Shown here: positions 1 through 6,142 of the stretch, piece by piece | Layout: every line of letters starts with the position of its first letter | How positions within the stretch are numbered: the stretch's first letter is position 1 | Assembly (NCBI GenBank): GCA_003486285.1 | Contig: DNGH01000162.1 | Location: 1 to 6,261 of the forward strand | Origin: Actinomycetota bacterium | GTDB taxonomy: Bacteria > Actinomycetota > Acidimicrobiia > Spongiisociales > UBA11373 | Length of the DNA stretch: 6,261 nt | Direction of reading: 5' to 3' | Program-made: the position numbers and the translations under genes | Notes under the pieces: model-generated | Database searches by the model: none | Told to the model about the DNA's origin: nothing | What the model saw: the letters and a program-made list of their open reading frames with translations, nothing else

Positions 1-63
1 GGAGTTGGGAGTTGGGAGTTGAGAGTTGAGAGTTGAGAGTCGACAGTCGACAGTCGAGAGCCC
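1..63. repeat. 7-bp tandem repeat array with drifting unit (GGAGTTG to ACAGTCG)
   Basis: Read in steps of seven from base 1, the units are GGAGTTG x3, AGAGTTG x2, AGAGTCG, ACAGTCG x2 and then a decayed unit ending at 63. Each change of unit is a single substitution and the period of seven never slips. The array may extend left of the window. It lies downstream of the minus-strand gene ending at 137 and encodes nothing recognisable. Confidence 0.9.
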
Positions 64-82
64 GCGTCTGGGGACCGAGGAC

Positions 83-98
83 TGGAGAGAGGTCTCCA
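83..98. terminator. Small stem-loop between two heptamer arrays, possible weak terminator
   Basis: TGGAGA (83-88) and TCTCCA (93-98) form a perfect 6-bp stem with a 4-nt loop. It lies about 40 bp beyond the stop of the minus-strand gene ending at 137, so it could help end that transcript. It has no clear U-tract, so a terminator role is only a guess. The surrounding 64-102 stretch otherwise looks like decayed heptamers. Confidence 0.25.
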
Positions 99-102
99 CT
101 CT

Positions 103-134
103 GACTGGTGACTGGTGACTGGTGACTGGTGACT
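103..134. repeat. 7-bp tandem repeat array, unit GACTGGT
   Basis: Four perfect copies of GACTGGT occupy 103-130, followed by a partial GACT at 131-134. The array stops 2 bp before the stop codon (137-139) of the minus-strand gene, so it begins directly after that gene ends. The unit differs from that of the neighbouring array at 1-63 but has the same length. Confidence 0.9.
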
Positions 135-136
135 TC

Positions 137-574
137 TTAGGGTTGCGCCCGCCCGTCGGCGATGTCGAACACGGCGTCGATCACCGACTCGAATTCTTCG
201 TGAGTCGTCAAGGCGACGGCGGTGCGGGCGCGGCGCAGTTCTGCGGCGAGTCCCGGGCGGGCGGTGACGACGATGCCCTTCTCCTTGGGCGCGGCGGTGC
301 GAATGATGCGCCGCAGCGCCCGGGCGGTGAGCACCGGCCCGTGCTCGGCGCTGGTGACCACGACGTCGAAGTAGCCGGCCAGGTCGGCCGCCTCGAGGTG
401 GCGCCGCAGAAAGGCCGAGGTGGTACGGGCGTCGGCGACGCCGATCATCTCGAAGGCGTCGAAGAGGTGACCGAGGGCATGCGCCGCCTCCGGGGCCACG
501 TCCGGCTCCCCGGAAGAATCCCGGCCCTCCCACGAGAGGAGGGCCGGGACCAGATCGACGACTACGAGGTGCAC
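137..574 (-). CDS. Small HAD-fold-like protein lacking the usual catalytic acids (145 aa)
   Basis: The sequence has the outline of a haloacid dehalogenase-like fold. A first hydrophobic strand ends in Asp7 (VVVDLVPALL), a second strand carries a Thr-Ser pair at 74-75 (VVVTSAEHG), and a later strand (IVVTARPG, about 101-108) precedes a helix. In working HAD hydrolases the first motif is DxD, a Lys follows motif II, and a DD or GDxxxD motif follows the last strand. Here the second Asp is Val9, no conserved Lys is obvious, and the acidic motif is absent. It may be a non-catalytic relative or a different Rossmann-like protein. The start is GTG at 574, immediately after the TAG stop (577-575) of the upstream lipoprotein gene, with no clear Shine-Dalgarno. 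Translation is therefore probably coupled to that gene. The fold is an inference; substrate and role are unknown. Confidence 0.7.
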   Translation of the reverse strand: MHLVVVDLVPALLSWEGRDSSGEPDVAPEAAHALGHLFDAFEMIGVADARTTSAFLRRHLEAADLAGYFDVVVTSAEHGPVLTARALRRIIRTAAPKEKGIVVTARPGLAAELRRARTAVALTTHEEFESVIDAVFDIADGRAQP

Positions 575-1309
575 CTACGCCGACGGCGCCGGGGGCGGAG
601 TATCGGCCGGGGCCGCGCCGCCCTTCTTCTTGTTCTGGGTGTAGAGGTAGTAGGCGCCACCCAGCGCCACCACGACGATCACCACGATCAGCCACATCGG
701 GAAACCACCACCGCCACCGCCACCGGCAGGGTTTCCGGTGGGATCGGATGATGCCTGAACGTTGAGCGTGCCGCCCAGCACCGGGATCTCCCAGGTGAGG
801 GTGTTGCCGCTCTGCGAGTCGGCGTTGTGCTCGAGGATGCGTCCCGGCATGGTGATCTTGAGATTGGCCGAGATCGACTCTTCGAACAGCGTCGGGTCGA
901 AGCCCTCCGCCTCGCTCCCGAGGGTGTCCTCGGCGGAGGCCGTTCCCGACACCGAGACCAGCGTGTCGGTGACGGTGATGTCGAAGCTCTCCAGGAAGGT
1001 GTTCTCCGAGGCCGACATCATGCTCTCGAACTCGGTGATGTCCGCGACATCGCACTCGATGATCCAGAACTTCATGTCACCGCGGTTCTCTTCGCGGGTG
1101 CGGGCGCCTTCGCAGTCGGTCAGGTCGTTGCCTTCGAAGGGGTCGGTGCTGTCGGAGAGCAGGAAGCCCTGGGCCTCCTCGTCCATCCCCACCTCGGCGA
1201 TGATGGTTCCGGCGCCATTGGCTCCGATGACGGCCCCGAAATTGGTTTCGATCTTGCAGGCGGTCGCCACCAGGGCCAGCAGCGCTGCCAGGACGATGAG
1301 TCGGCGCAT
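575..1309 (-). CDS. LppM-like (DUF3153-type) lipoprotein with C-terminal membrane anchor (244 aa)
   Basis: Residues 1-17 form a lipoprotein signal peptide (MRRL, hydrophobic core, VATAC) with the lipidated Cys at 18. The exported domain (about 19-188) resembles the LppM family, known from mycobacteria as a phosphatidylinositol-mannoside-binding lipoprotein. The most typical stretch is near 151-187, with MPGRILEHN followed by a TLTWEIP strand. A Gly-rich linker (196-202) leads to one membrane segment (about 204-223) and a Lys-rich tail (KKK at 227-229) ending in Pro/Ala. The mature protein should thus be held at both ends, by lipid and by a helix, on the outer face. The ATG at 1309 is chosen because AGAAGGA (1320-1314) lies 4 nt before it and the signal peptide begins there; the frame stays open upstream but that part is compositionally unlike a protein. 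It is the first gene of a probable operon with the gene at 574. Ligand binding is inferred from the family. Confidence 0.85.
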   Translation of the reverse strand: MRRLIVLAALLALVATACKIETNFGAVIGANGAGTIIAEVGMDEEAQGFLLSDSTDPFEGNDLTDCEGARTREENRGDMKFWIIECDVADITEFESMMSASENTFLESFDITVTDTLVSVSGTASAEDTLGSEAEGFDPTLFEESISANLKITMPGRILEHNADSQSGNTLTWEIPVLGGTLNVQASSDPTGNPAGGGGGGGFPMWLIVVIVVVALGGAYYLYTQNKKKGGAAPADTPPPAPSA

Positions 1310-1313
1310 TGAA

Positions 1314-1344
1314 TCCTTCTCTCGGTAGTTGCAGGCGGACTCTA
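1314..1344 (-). promoter_or_regulatory. Probable -10 box and ribosome binding site of the LppM-like gene
   Basis: On the minus strand TAGAGT (1344-1339) fits the actinobacterial TANNNT -10 pattern, giving a leader of about 23 nt. AGAAGGA (1320-1314) is a good Shine-Dalgarno 4 nt before ATG 1309 and decides the start. No convincing -35 box is seen. Confidence 0.45.
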
Positions 1345-1377
1345 CCGGAATGGCTCCGCGACACTCCCGTCTCCTCC

Positions 1378-1383
1378 TACCCT
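1378..1383 (+). promoter_or_regulatory. -10 box TACCCT placed for leaderless transcription of the 1390 gene
   Basis: TACCCT matches TANNNT and ends 6 nt before the ATG at 1390. A transcript starting the usual 6-7 nt after the -10 box would begin at the start codon itself. The absence of a Shine-Dalgarno sequence before 1390 agrees with this. No TTGACA-like -35 box is seen. Confidence 0.45.
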
Positions 1384-1389
1384 CGGGAC

Positions 1390-2103
1390 ATGGACGACAC
1401 CGCCCGAATCCTGCGCGATCGGCTTGTCGAGGCGTATACGCCCTATCTCGACGGTGTCCTGGCGGCGCGGGACTGGCCCGCCGATGCCGCCGCGATGCGG
1501 GCCGGGGAGGACTGGCTGCGCGACGCCCTCGACGGGCTACTCGCCCTGCCCTATGCCGAGCAGCAGCGCACTCCGCTCGAACTGTTCCAGGAAGCCATGG
1601 CGGCTCCCAATGCCGCTCTTGCCGCCCAGGATGTGGCTGCCCCGGCGCGCGATCCCGTCGTGGCGGCGGCACTTCCCGGCGACGTCTACGACCTGGCGCC
1701 GGCCTCGTCGGCGGTCATCGGCGAGGAGGTGTGGCGAGCCCACCTCGAGTGGGGCGCCGCCAAGGCGGCGGCGGTGACCCGCCCCGTGGTGGCGCTCCTG
1801 GCCGCCAACCTGCTCGATCGGGATCGCATCGAGCGTGCGATGGTGGCGCGGGGCTATCGCTTGGAGCCGATCCGCACGCCCGATCGGGTGCGCGGTCATG
1901 CGGTGGTGCTGGTCGACCTCACCGATGCCGCCGCCGAGGCCACGATCGCGGCGGCGGCGGGCGAAGGGATCCGGGTGATCGCCTTCGGGCCGCATGTCGA
2001 CGAGTTCGCCATGGTCCGAGCTCGATCGCTTGGCGCCACCGCCGCCATGGCGCGTTCCCAGTTCTTCCACGACCTCGAGGGACTGTTGCCGCCGTTCGTG
2101 TGA
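1390..2103 (+). CDS. Protein of unknown function with receiver-like C-terminal half (237 aa)
   Basis: I do not recognise a named family. Residues 1-130 are mostly helical and acidic/Ala-rich, with a well-formed stretch PYAEQQRTPLELFQEAM (54-70) and an ALPGDVYDLAP segment (94-104). Residues 132-233 alternate strands and helices like a CheY-type receiver: VVALLAANL followed by a DRIERAMVARGY helix, a strand VVLVDL (172-177), a strand RVIAFGPHVDE (195-205), and GATAAMARSQF (215-225) before a last helix. Asp176 sits where a phospho-acceptor strand would end, but the acidic cluster after strand 1 and the usual Lys after the last strand are not visible. It is thus a pseudo-receiver at best. ATG 1390 is preferred over the longer open frame from 1309 because of the -10 box just before it and the poor protein character of the extra residues. 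It is divergent from the LppM-like gene and convergent with the transporter gene. The protein has no signal peptide or membrane segment. Confidence 0.75.
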   Translation: MDDTARILRDRLVEAYTPYLDGVLAARDWPADAAAMRAGEDWLRDALDGLLALPYAEQQRTPLELFQEAMAAPNAALAAQDVAAPARDPVVAAALPGDVYDLAPASSAVIGEEVWRAHLEWGAAKAAAVTRPVVALLAANLLDRDRIERAMVARGYRLEPIRTPDRVRGHAVVLVDLTDAAAEATIAAAAGEGIRVIAFGPHVDEFAMVRARSLGATAAMARSQFFHDLEGLLPPFV

Positions 2104-2116
2104 CGGGTCGCGTCAC
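2100..2116. terminator. Dyad spanning both convergent stop codons
   Basis: GTGACG (2100-2105) and CGTCAC (2111-2116) form a 6-bp stem with a 5-nt loop. The left arm contains the TGA of the plus-strand gene and the right arm the TGA of the minus-strand transporter gene, which are 9 bp apart. It has no U-tract. It could be a minimal two-way transcription stop or a by-product of two TGA codons in G/C-rich surroundings. Confidence 0.25.
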
Positions 2117-3000
2117 GGCTCCGGAGTGGCGAGGGCGGCACGGCGCATCGCGACCGCTCCGGCCAGGGCCGCACCGAGGATCGCAACGAAGACGATCCCG
2201 ACTCCGACCCACTGCACCGCTGCCAGCGGCTCGGTGAGGAAGAGCTGCGCCCACAGCACGGTCGCGGCGGGTTGGAGCAGCAGCATCACGGAGGTGTCCA
2301 GTGCGGGCAGGCGCGGCAGCACCGTGGAGATCAGGAGCCATCCCAGCGACTGCGGGACGATCCCGAGCGCGATCAGCCATCCGTGGGTGGGCCACGAGAA
2401 GGCAAAGGAGAAGTCACCGTCGAGTGGCGCCACCAGCAGCAGGGTCAGCGCGGCACCGGCGGTGGTGTCGAGGAGCGGGCCCGCCGGCGGACCCATGCGC
2501 CGGTTGGAGGCGCGGAACACCAGGATGAATACCGAGTAGCTCAGGCCGGCGAGAAGGGCGAAGACGATGCCGAGGAACGGGTCCGATCCGTAGGCGTCGT
2601 CGCGCCCCAGGCCTCCGATGAGCGTGATGCCGACCAACGCCACCGGCACAACGGCGAAGGCCACCGGCCGCGGCCGTTCCCTGAGCAGCACCCAGGCGAG
2701 CAGGCCGACCCAGAGCACCTGGGAGTTGGTCACGACCGTCGCCAGTCCGGCGCCGATGTACTCGATGGAGGTGTGCCACAGCGTGAGATCGGCGGCGAAG
2801 ACGATCCCGGCACCGAACGCGAGCAGGCGCTCGCGGCGGGTGCGGTCGTCGCTCATGAGTCTCGAGGCGATGAAGAGGACCGGTAGGGCGTAGGTGGTGC
2901 GAAAGAAGGCCGCCGTCTGCGGCGAGACGTCGGCCAGCCGCACGAAGATCGCCGAGAACGAGATCACCACGGTGCCGGCGAGTCCGAGCAGGCGAGTCAC
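2113..3000 (-). CDS. EamA/DMT-superfamily membrane transporter (295 aa)
   Basis: The protein is about ten hydrophobic segments arranged as two repeated EamA halves, roughly residues 3-131 and 142-285. Its length is typical of the drug/metabolite transporter superfamily. Family-like stretches are the end of the first half (GAGLATVVTNSQVLWVGLLA, 83-102, followed by RERP) and of the second half (LDTSVMLLLQPAATVLWAQL, 234-253). Such proteins sit in the cytoplasmic membrane and usually export amino acids, metabolites or drugs; the substrate cannot be told from sequence. The GTG at 3000 is preferred to an in-frame GTG at 3009 because a -10 box ends 7 nt before it and would overlap the alternative start. 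The frame stays open far upstream across the opposite gene, but that extension is not protein-like. The gene is divergent from the acyl-CoA dehydrogenase with 93 bp between starts, and convergent with the gene ending at 2103. Confidence 0.92.
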   Translation of the reverse strand: MTRLLGLAGTVVISFSAIFVRLADVSPQTAAFFRTTYALPVLFIASRLMSDDRTRRERLLAFGAGIVFAADLTLWHTSIEYIGAGLATVVTNSQVLWVGLLAWVLLRERPRPVAFAVVPVALVGITLIGGLGRDDAYGSDPFLGIVFALLAGLSYSVFILVFRASNRRMGPPAGPLLDTTAGAALTLLLVAPLDGDFSFAFSWPTHGWLIALGIVPQSLGWLLISTVLPRLPALDTSVMLLLQPAATVLWAQLFLTEPLAAVQWVGVGIVFVAILGAALAGAVAMRRAALATPEP

Positions 3001-3007
3001 CGGCGGC

Positions 3008-3035
3008 ACGCTAGCCCGCGGCAGGCCCGATCCAA
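3008..3035 (-). promoter_or_regulatory. Promoter of the EamA gene, -35 TTGGAT and -10 TAGCGT, likely leaderless
   Basis: On the minus strand TTGGAT (3035-3030) and TAGCGT (3013-3008) are separated by 16 bp. Seven bases then lead to GTG 3000, so transcription would start at or next to the start codon. There is no Shine-Dalgarno before 3000, which fits a leaderless mRNA. Confidence 0.5.
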
Positions 3036-3063
3036 CACGCCGGCTCGGAGCGCCGTTGTGGGA

Positions 3064-3088
3064 TACCCTCTGTCCTTCGACACGGAGG
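3064..3088 (+). promoter_or_regulatory. Possible -10 box and strong ribosome binding site of the acyl-CoA dehydrogenase gene
   Basis: GGAGG (3084-3088) lies 5 nt before GTG 3094 and fixes that start. TACCCT (3064-3069) fits TANNNT and would give a leader of about 18 nt; no good -35 box is visible. The same TACCCT hexamer precedes the gene at 1390. Confidence 0.5.
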
Positions 3089-3093
3089 TTGGT

Positions 3094-4233
3094 GTGGATT
3101 TCGCGCTCTCTGCGGAGCACGAGGCGTTCCGGAAGGTCGTGCGGTCCTTCGCCGAGGCGGAGATCGCTCCGCATTCCGATGCCTGGGACGCCGCGCACCA
3201 GTTCCCGGTCGACGTGGTGCGCAAGATGGGGGATCTCGGCCTGTTCGGGTTGCCCTTCCCCGAGCGGTACGGCGGCCACGACTCCGACTTCCTCACCTTC
3301 TGCATCGCGGTCGAGGAGATCGCCCGGGTCGACTCGTCCCTGGCGATAACGCTGGAGGCGGCCGTCGGGCTCGGGGCGAACCCGATCCACCACTTCGGGA
3401 CCGAGGCGCAGAAGGAGGCCTGGCTTCCCGACCTCCTCGCCGGACGGGCTCTGGCCGCCTTCGCCCTGACCGAACCGGACTCGGGATCCGATGCCGGGGC
3501 CACGCGGACCCGGGCGGTGCGTGATGGCGACGAATGGGTGATCGATGGCACCAAGGTCTTCATCACCAACTCGGGCACCTCGATCACCGCTCTGATCACG
3601 GTCACGGCCCGCACTCCGGAAGGGGGAGTCAGCACGATCGTGGTGCCCACAGGAACTCCGGGATTGGTGATCGAGCCCGCCTACCGCAAGATGGGTTGGC
3701 GCGCCTCCGACACCCATGGAGTGCGCTTCGAGGGGTGCCGGGTACCCGTCGGGAACCTGCTGGGCGAGCCGGGACGGGGCCTGCACCAGTTCCTCTCCAT
3801 CCTCGACGATGGCCGCGTCGCCATCGCCGCCATGTCCCTGGGGATCGCCGCGGCGTGCCTCGACCACGCCGTCGAGTACGCCAAGGTCCGCAGTTCCTTC
3901 GGACGCCCCATCGGGTCCAACCAGTCGATCGCTTTCAAGCTGGCCGATCTCCAGGTGGCGGTCGAGGCCTCCCGGCTGCTCACCTATCGGGCTGCCTGGC
4001 TGCGCGACACCGGACAGGCTTTCAAGCACGCCGCCTCCCAGGCCAAGCTGTTCGCCTCGGAGACCGCCGTCGATGCCACCCGTGTCGCCACTCAGGTGTT
4101 TGGCGGTGCCGGCGTGATGGAGGCCACCCCGGTGGCCCGGTTCTATCGCGATGCCAAGATCCTCGAGATCGGCGAGGGCACGTCGGAGATCCAGCGGTTG
4201 GTGATCGCGCGGGGGTTGGGGCTGGGAGTCTGA
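3094..4233 (+). CDS. Acyl-CoA dehydrogenase, FAD-dependent (379 aa)
   Basis: This is a full-length member of the acyl-CoA dehydrogenase family, which oxidises an acyl-CoA at C2-C3 and passes electrons to electron-transfer flavoprotein in the cytoplasm. The N-terminal helical domain begins with DFALSAEHEAFRKVVRSFAE. The middle beta domain carries the FAD/substrate motif AFALTEPDSGSDAG (122-135) and FITNSG (156-161). The C-terminal helical domain has RSSFGRPIGSNQSIAFKLAD (266-285) and the signature EIGEGTSEIQR, in which Glu361 is at the position of the catalytic base of short- and medium-chain enzymes. The GTG at 3094 is chosen for the GGAGG 5 nt upstream and because the family normally starts at DFALS; an in-frame GTG at 3058 would add 12 residues without support. 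Chain length or branched-chain preference cannot be assigned. No other beta-oxidation gene is adjacent. Two bases after the stop a heptamer repeat array begins. Confidence 0.95.
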   Translation: MDFALSAEHEAFRKVVRSFAEAEIAPHSDAWDAAHQFPVDVVRKMGDLGLFGLPFPERYGGHDSDFLTFCIAVEEIARVDSSLAITLEAAVGLGANPIHHFGTEAQKEAWLPDLLAGRALAAFALTEPDSGSDAGATRTRAVRDGDEWVIDGTKVFITNSGTSITALITVTARTPEGGVSTIVVPTGTPGLVIEPAYRKMGWRASDTHGVRFEGCRVPVGNLLGEPGRGLHQFLSILDDGRVAIAAMSLGIAAACLDHAVEYAKVRSSFGRPIGSNQSIAFKLADLQVAVEASRLLTYRAAWLRDTGQAFKHAASQAKLFASETAVDATRVATQVFGGAGVMEATPVARFYRDAKILEIGEGTSEIQRLVIARGLGLGV

Positions 4234-4235
4234 GG

Positions 4236-4259
4236 AGCGGTCAGCGGTCAGCGGTCAGC
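4236..4259. repeat. 7-bp tandem repeat array, unit AGCGGTC
   Basis: Three perfect copies of AGCGGTC (4236-4256) and a partial AGC (4257-4259) start 2 bp after the TGA of the acyl-CoA dehydrogenase. The unit is the reverse complement of the GACCGCT unit in the array at 4579-4634. The two arrays therefore form perfect 24-bp inverted repeats around the intergenic region. The 4260-4290 stretch that follows shows no clear structure. Confidence 0.9.
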
Positions 4260-4290
4260 AGGGAGATGCGATCGGCACTGGCGACTTCTG

Positions 4291-4353
4291 ATCCTTCCCC
4301 CCTTGTGGGGGAAGTGCCTCGGGGAGCGAAGCGAGCCGAGGCGATGGGGGGTT
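4291..4353 (+). repeat. Palindromic intergenic element, copy A
   Basis: The left part folds as CTTCCCCC (4294-4301) with GGGGGAAG (4307-4314). The inner part folds as CCTCGG (4317-4322) with CCGAGG (4336-4341). It ends in GCGATGGGGGGTT. Bases 4291-4311 are identical to 4385-4405 and 4336-4353 are identical to 4419-4436, so copies A and B are direct repeats that differ only in the middle. No protein is likely; the peptides it would encode are by-products of the repeat. Confidence 0.85.
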
Positions 4354-4384
4354 AAGCACCACACCCACTCGGACTCCACTCTTC

Positions 4385-4436
4385 ATCCTTCCCCCCTTGT
4401 GGGGGGAAGGATTGCAGACCGAGGCGATGGGGGGTT
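4385..4436 (+). repeat. Palindromic intergenic element, copy B
   Basis: It opens with a perfect 12-bp stem, ATCCTTCCCCCC (4385-4396) and GGGGGGAAGGAT (4401-4412), closed by the loop TTGT. The inner hairpin of copy A is reduced here to a short spacer before the shared CCGAGGCGATGGGGGGTT (4419-4436). The strong hairpin could stop transcription coming from either convergent gene, although there is no U-tract. Confidence 0.85.
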
Positions 4437-4448
4437 ACTCCAAACCAA

Positions 4449-4500
4449 TACCCCCCACCGACCGGACTGGGTCCGGTCGACTCCCCCACAAGGGGGGAGT
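4449..4500 (-). repeat. Palindromic intergenic element, copy C (inverted)
   Basis: Read on the minus strand it has the same plan as copies A and B: a CCCCCCTTGTGGGGG core (4497-4483), an inner hairpin, then GGTGGGGGGT. The inner hairpin is CGACCGGAC (4459-4467) with GTCCGGTCG (4471-4479), loop TGG. The outer hairpin is ACTCCCCC (4480-4487) with GGGGGAGT (4493-4500). Its tail faces that of copy B, so TGGGGGGT (4428-4435) and ACCCCCCA (4450-4457) can also pair. Confidence 0.8.
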
Positions 4501-4550
4501 GATTCTGGGCGAAGCAGCCCGCGGCTATTGCTGAAGGCCGTCGCCTCTCG
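4501..4550. other. Intergenic spacer between palindromic cluster and heptamer array
   Basis: No gene or promoter is seen. There is only a small dyad, AGCC (4516-4519) with GGCT (4523-4526), which is too weak to interpret. Confidence 0.5.
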
Positions 4551-4654
<104 letters not shown>

Positions 4655-4669
<15 letters not shown>

Positions 4670-6010
4670 CCTGAGCGCGACCACCCGAAACACCGATCCG
4701 TTCGAGTCCACGACCAGCAGTTCGCCGTCGCCGTCCAGGCCGAAGCTGGAGACCTGGCCGGCGCCTTCGAGGTCGGCCGACCAGTCCTGCTCGTCGACCA
4801 CCTGGCCCTCGGAGTAGCGGAAGCTGCGGATCCAACCATTGCACCAGTCGGCGTAGAAGTAGTGCCCGTTCAGTTCCGGGATGGCGGTGCCCCGATACAC
4901 GAACCCGCCGGTGACCGAGCAGCCCTCCTCATGGCTGTAGACCAGGGTCGGTTCCTGCCAGCCCAGCATGTCGCACCCGTCCGACGGCTTGTAGCAGTCG
5001 GTGCCCTCGAAGTTGGGCCAGCCGTAGTCCAGTCCGGCTGCGGTGACCGGCTGCACGTTGATCTCCTCCCAGTTCGACTGCCCGACGTCGCCGATGTAGA
5101 TGAGGCCGCCGTCGCCGTCGAGATGGAACCGCCAGGGATTGCGCAAGCCGTGCGCCCAGATCTCCCCGAGGCCGCCTCCGCCGGCGTAGGGATTGTCGGC
5201 GGGAATGGCGTAGGGATCGCCGCCGTCGACGTCGATCCGCAGGATCTTGCCCTGGTAGATGGTGAGGTCCTGGGCGCTGGCATCGCCCAGGCCACCGTCG
5301 CCCAAGGCCACGTAGAGATATCCCTCGGGGCCGAACTGGAGCATGCCGGCGCGGTGGCGGATGCCGCTCTGCTGCACCTCGAGCAGGATCCGCTCCGAGT
5401 CGCGATCCGCCACCGGATCGGTGCGGCTGCCGCCTCGGAACTCGGAGAGACGGGAGTTGAGGTCGGTGTCGGTGTAGTACACGAAGAATCGGCCGTTGTC
5501 GTCGAAGTCGGGGTGGAAGGCCATCCCCAGCAGCCCGTTCTCGATGCCCGCTGACCCGACCCGGTCGGTGAGGTCGAGGAACGGAGTCGGGAGTGGGCTC
5601 GCGGTCGGGTCGATCACGCGGATCTGACCGCCGCGCTCGAGCACGAAGATCCGATCGTCGCCCGGGATCGCCACCGCATACACCGGAAACGCCACCCGGG
5701 ACGTCACCAACTCGAGGTCGAGGCCCTGCAGGGTCCCCATGTCCCCAGGAAGAGTCGTGGTGGTGCCGGTCGTGGTGGTGGTCGAGGTCTCGCCCCCGGT
5801 GGTGGGGGTCGCGGCGGTAGTGGGGGCCGCAGCCGTGTCGCCACTGGTGGCAAATGGCCTGGCGAGCACCACGAAGGGGACCAGGACCACGACCGACACC
5901 ACGATCGCCGCCAGGTAGGGGAGGTTGGGGCCGGCCCACCACCCAGGGCCGTTGCCGGGAGAAGGTGCGGTTCGGGCCGAACGCGGCCGGGGTCCGGGTC
6001 CGGTGGTCAT
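4655..6010 (-). CDS. Membrane-anchored PQQ-type glucose/sorbosone dehydrogenase-like protein (451 aa)
   Basis: A Pro/Arg-rich N-terminus (1-30) precedes one membrane helix (about 31-50) and a Thr-rich linker (60-86), so the catalytic domain should sit outside the cytoplasmic membrane. Residues 95-447 form a six-bladed beta-propeller of the soluble aldose/sorbosone dehydrogenase type, which oxidises sugars with pyrroloquinoline quinone. Motifs in order are ENGLLGMAFHPDF (157-169), RHRAGMLQFGPEGYLYVALG (218-237), GKILRID (254-260), EIWAHGLRNPWRF (283-295), GDVGQSNWEEIN (307-318) and GLDYGWPNFEG (326-336). His219 aligns with the catalytic His of Acinetobacter soluble glucose dehydrogenase, and Arg290 probably matches its active-site Arg. 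The usual HNGG/HQSG context is HRAG here. Cys339, 346, 364 and 390 could form disulfides. ATG 6010 is followed by the anchor but has no strong Shine-Dalgarno. The last four codons (ANEP) and the stop lie inside the heptamer array. Substrate and PQQ dependence are inferred from family. Confidence 0.88.
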
Positions 6011-6084
6011 CGCCCGGAAGGATGGCAGAACCCGGCCGCCGGAGAATCTTCCGATGGCCGGGAATAGGGAACCGGGGGTGAGGG

Positions 6085-6100
6085 TTATTTAGCACTAATT
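6085..6100. promoter_or_regulatory. AT-rich island with palindrome TTAGCACTAA in the divergent intergenic region
   Basis: This is the only A/T-rich patch in the 137 bp between the divergent starts at 6010 and 6148, so it probably contains promoter elements for one or both genes. TTAG (6089-6092) and CTAA (6095-6098) form a 10-bp palindrome that could be an operator. I could not assign a convincing -10/-35 pair on either strand. The flank 6011-6084 shows nothing else recognisable. Confidence 0.35.
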
Positions 6101-6142
6101 CCCCTCCCGGGGTTTCCGGGAGGGGCCACCCGAAAGGAAACC
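6101..6142 (+). promoter_or_regulatory. Structured leader: perfect 10-bp hairpin with loop able to pair next to the ribosome binding site
   Basis: CCCCTCCCGG (6101-6110) and CCGGGAGGGG (6116-6125) form a perfect stem with the 5-nt loop GGTTT (6111-6115). The ribosome binding site AAAGGA (6133-6138) lies 9 nt before ATG 6148. GGTTTCC (6111-6117) is the exact complement of GGAAACC (6136-6142), which overlaps the ribosome binding site. The loop alone could form a 5-bp pseudoknot with AAACC (6138-6142). I do not recognise a known riboswitch class. Confidence 0.5.

Noticed and set aside
1310..1672. Open extension upstream of the LppM-like gene
   Set aside because: The added residues are Arg/Pro-rich antisense sequence. 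The signal peptide and ribosome binding site place the start at 1309.
3001..4029. Long open extension upstream of the EamA gene, antisense to the acyl-CoA dehydrogenase
   Set aside because: It is a shadow of the G/C-rich codon positions of the opposite gene. The added residues are not membrane-like or family-like, and the transporter start at 3000 has its own promoter.
6089..6098. HrcA/CIRCE operator (TTAGCACT half site)
   Set aside because: CIRCE needs an inverted half GAGTGCTAA about 9 bp away, which is absent here. Only a short palindrome remains.
6101..6125. Rho-independent terminator for a plus-strand transcript
   Set aside because: The stem is strong but no T-run follows, and no plus-strand gene lies upstream. 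It stands just before a start codon, so a leader role is more likely.
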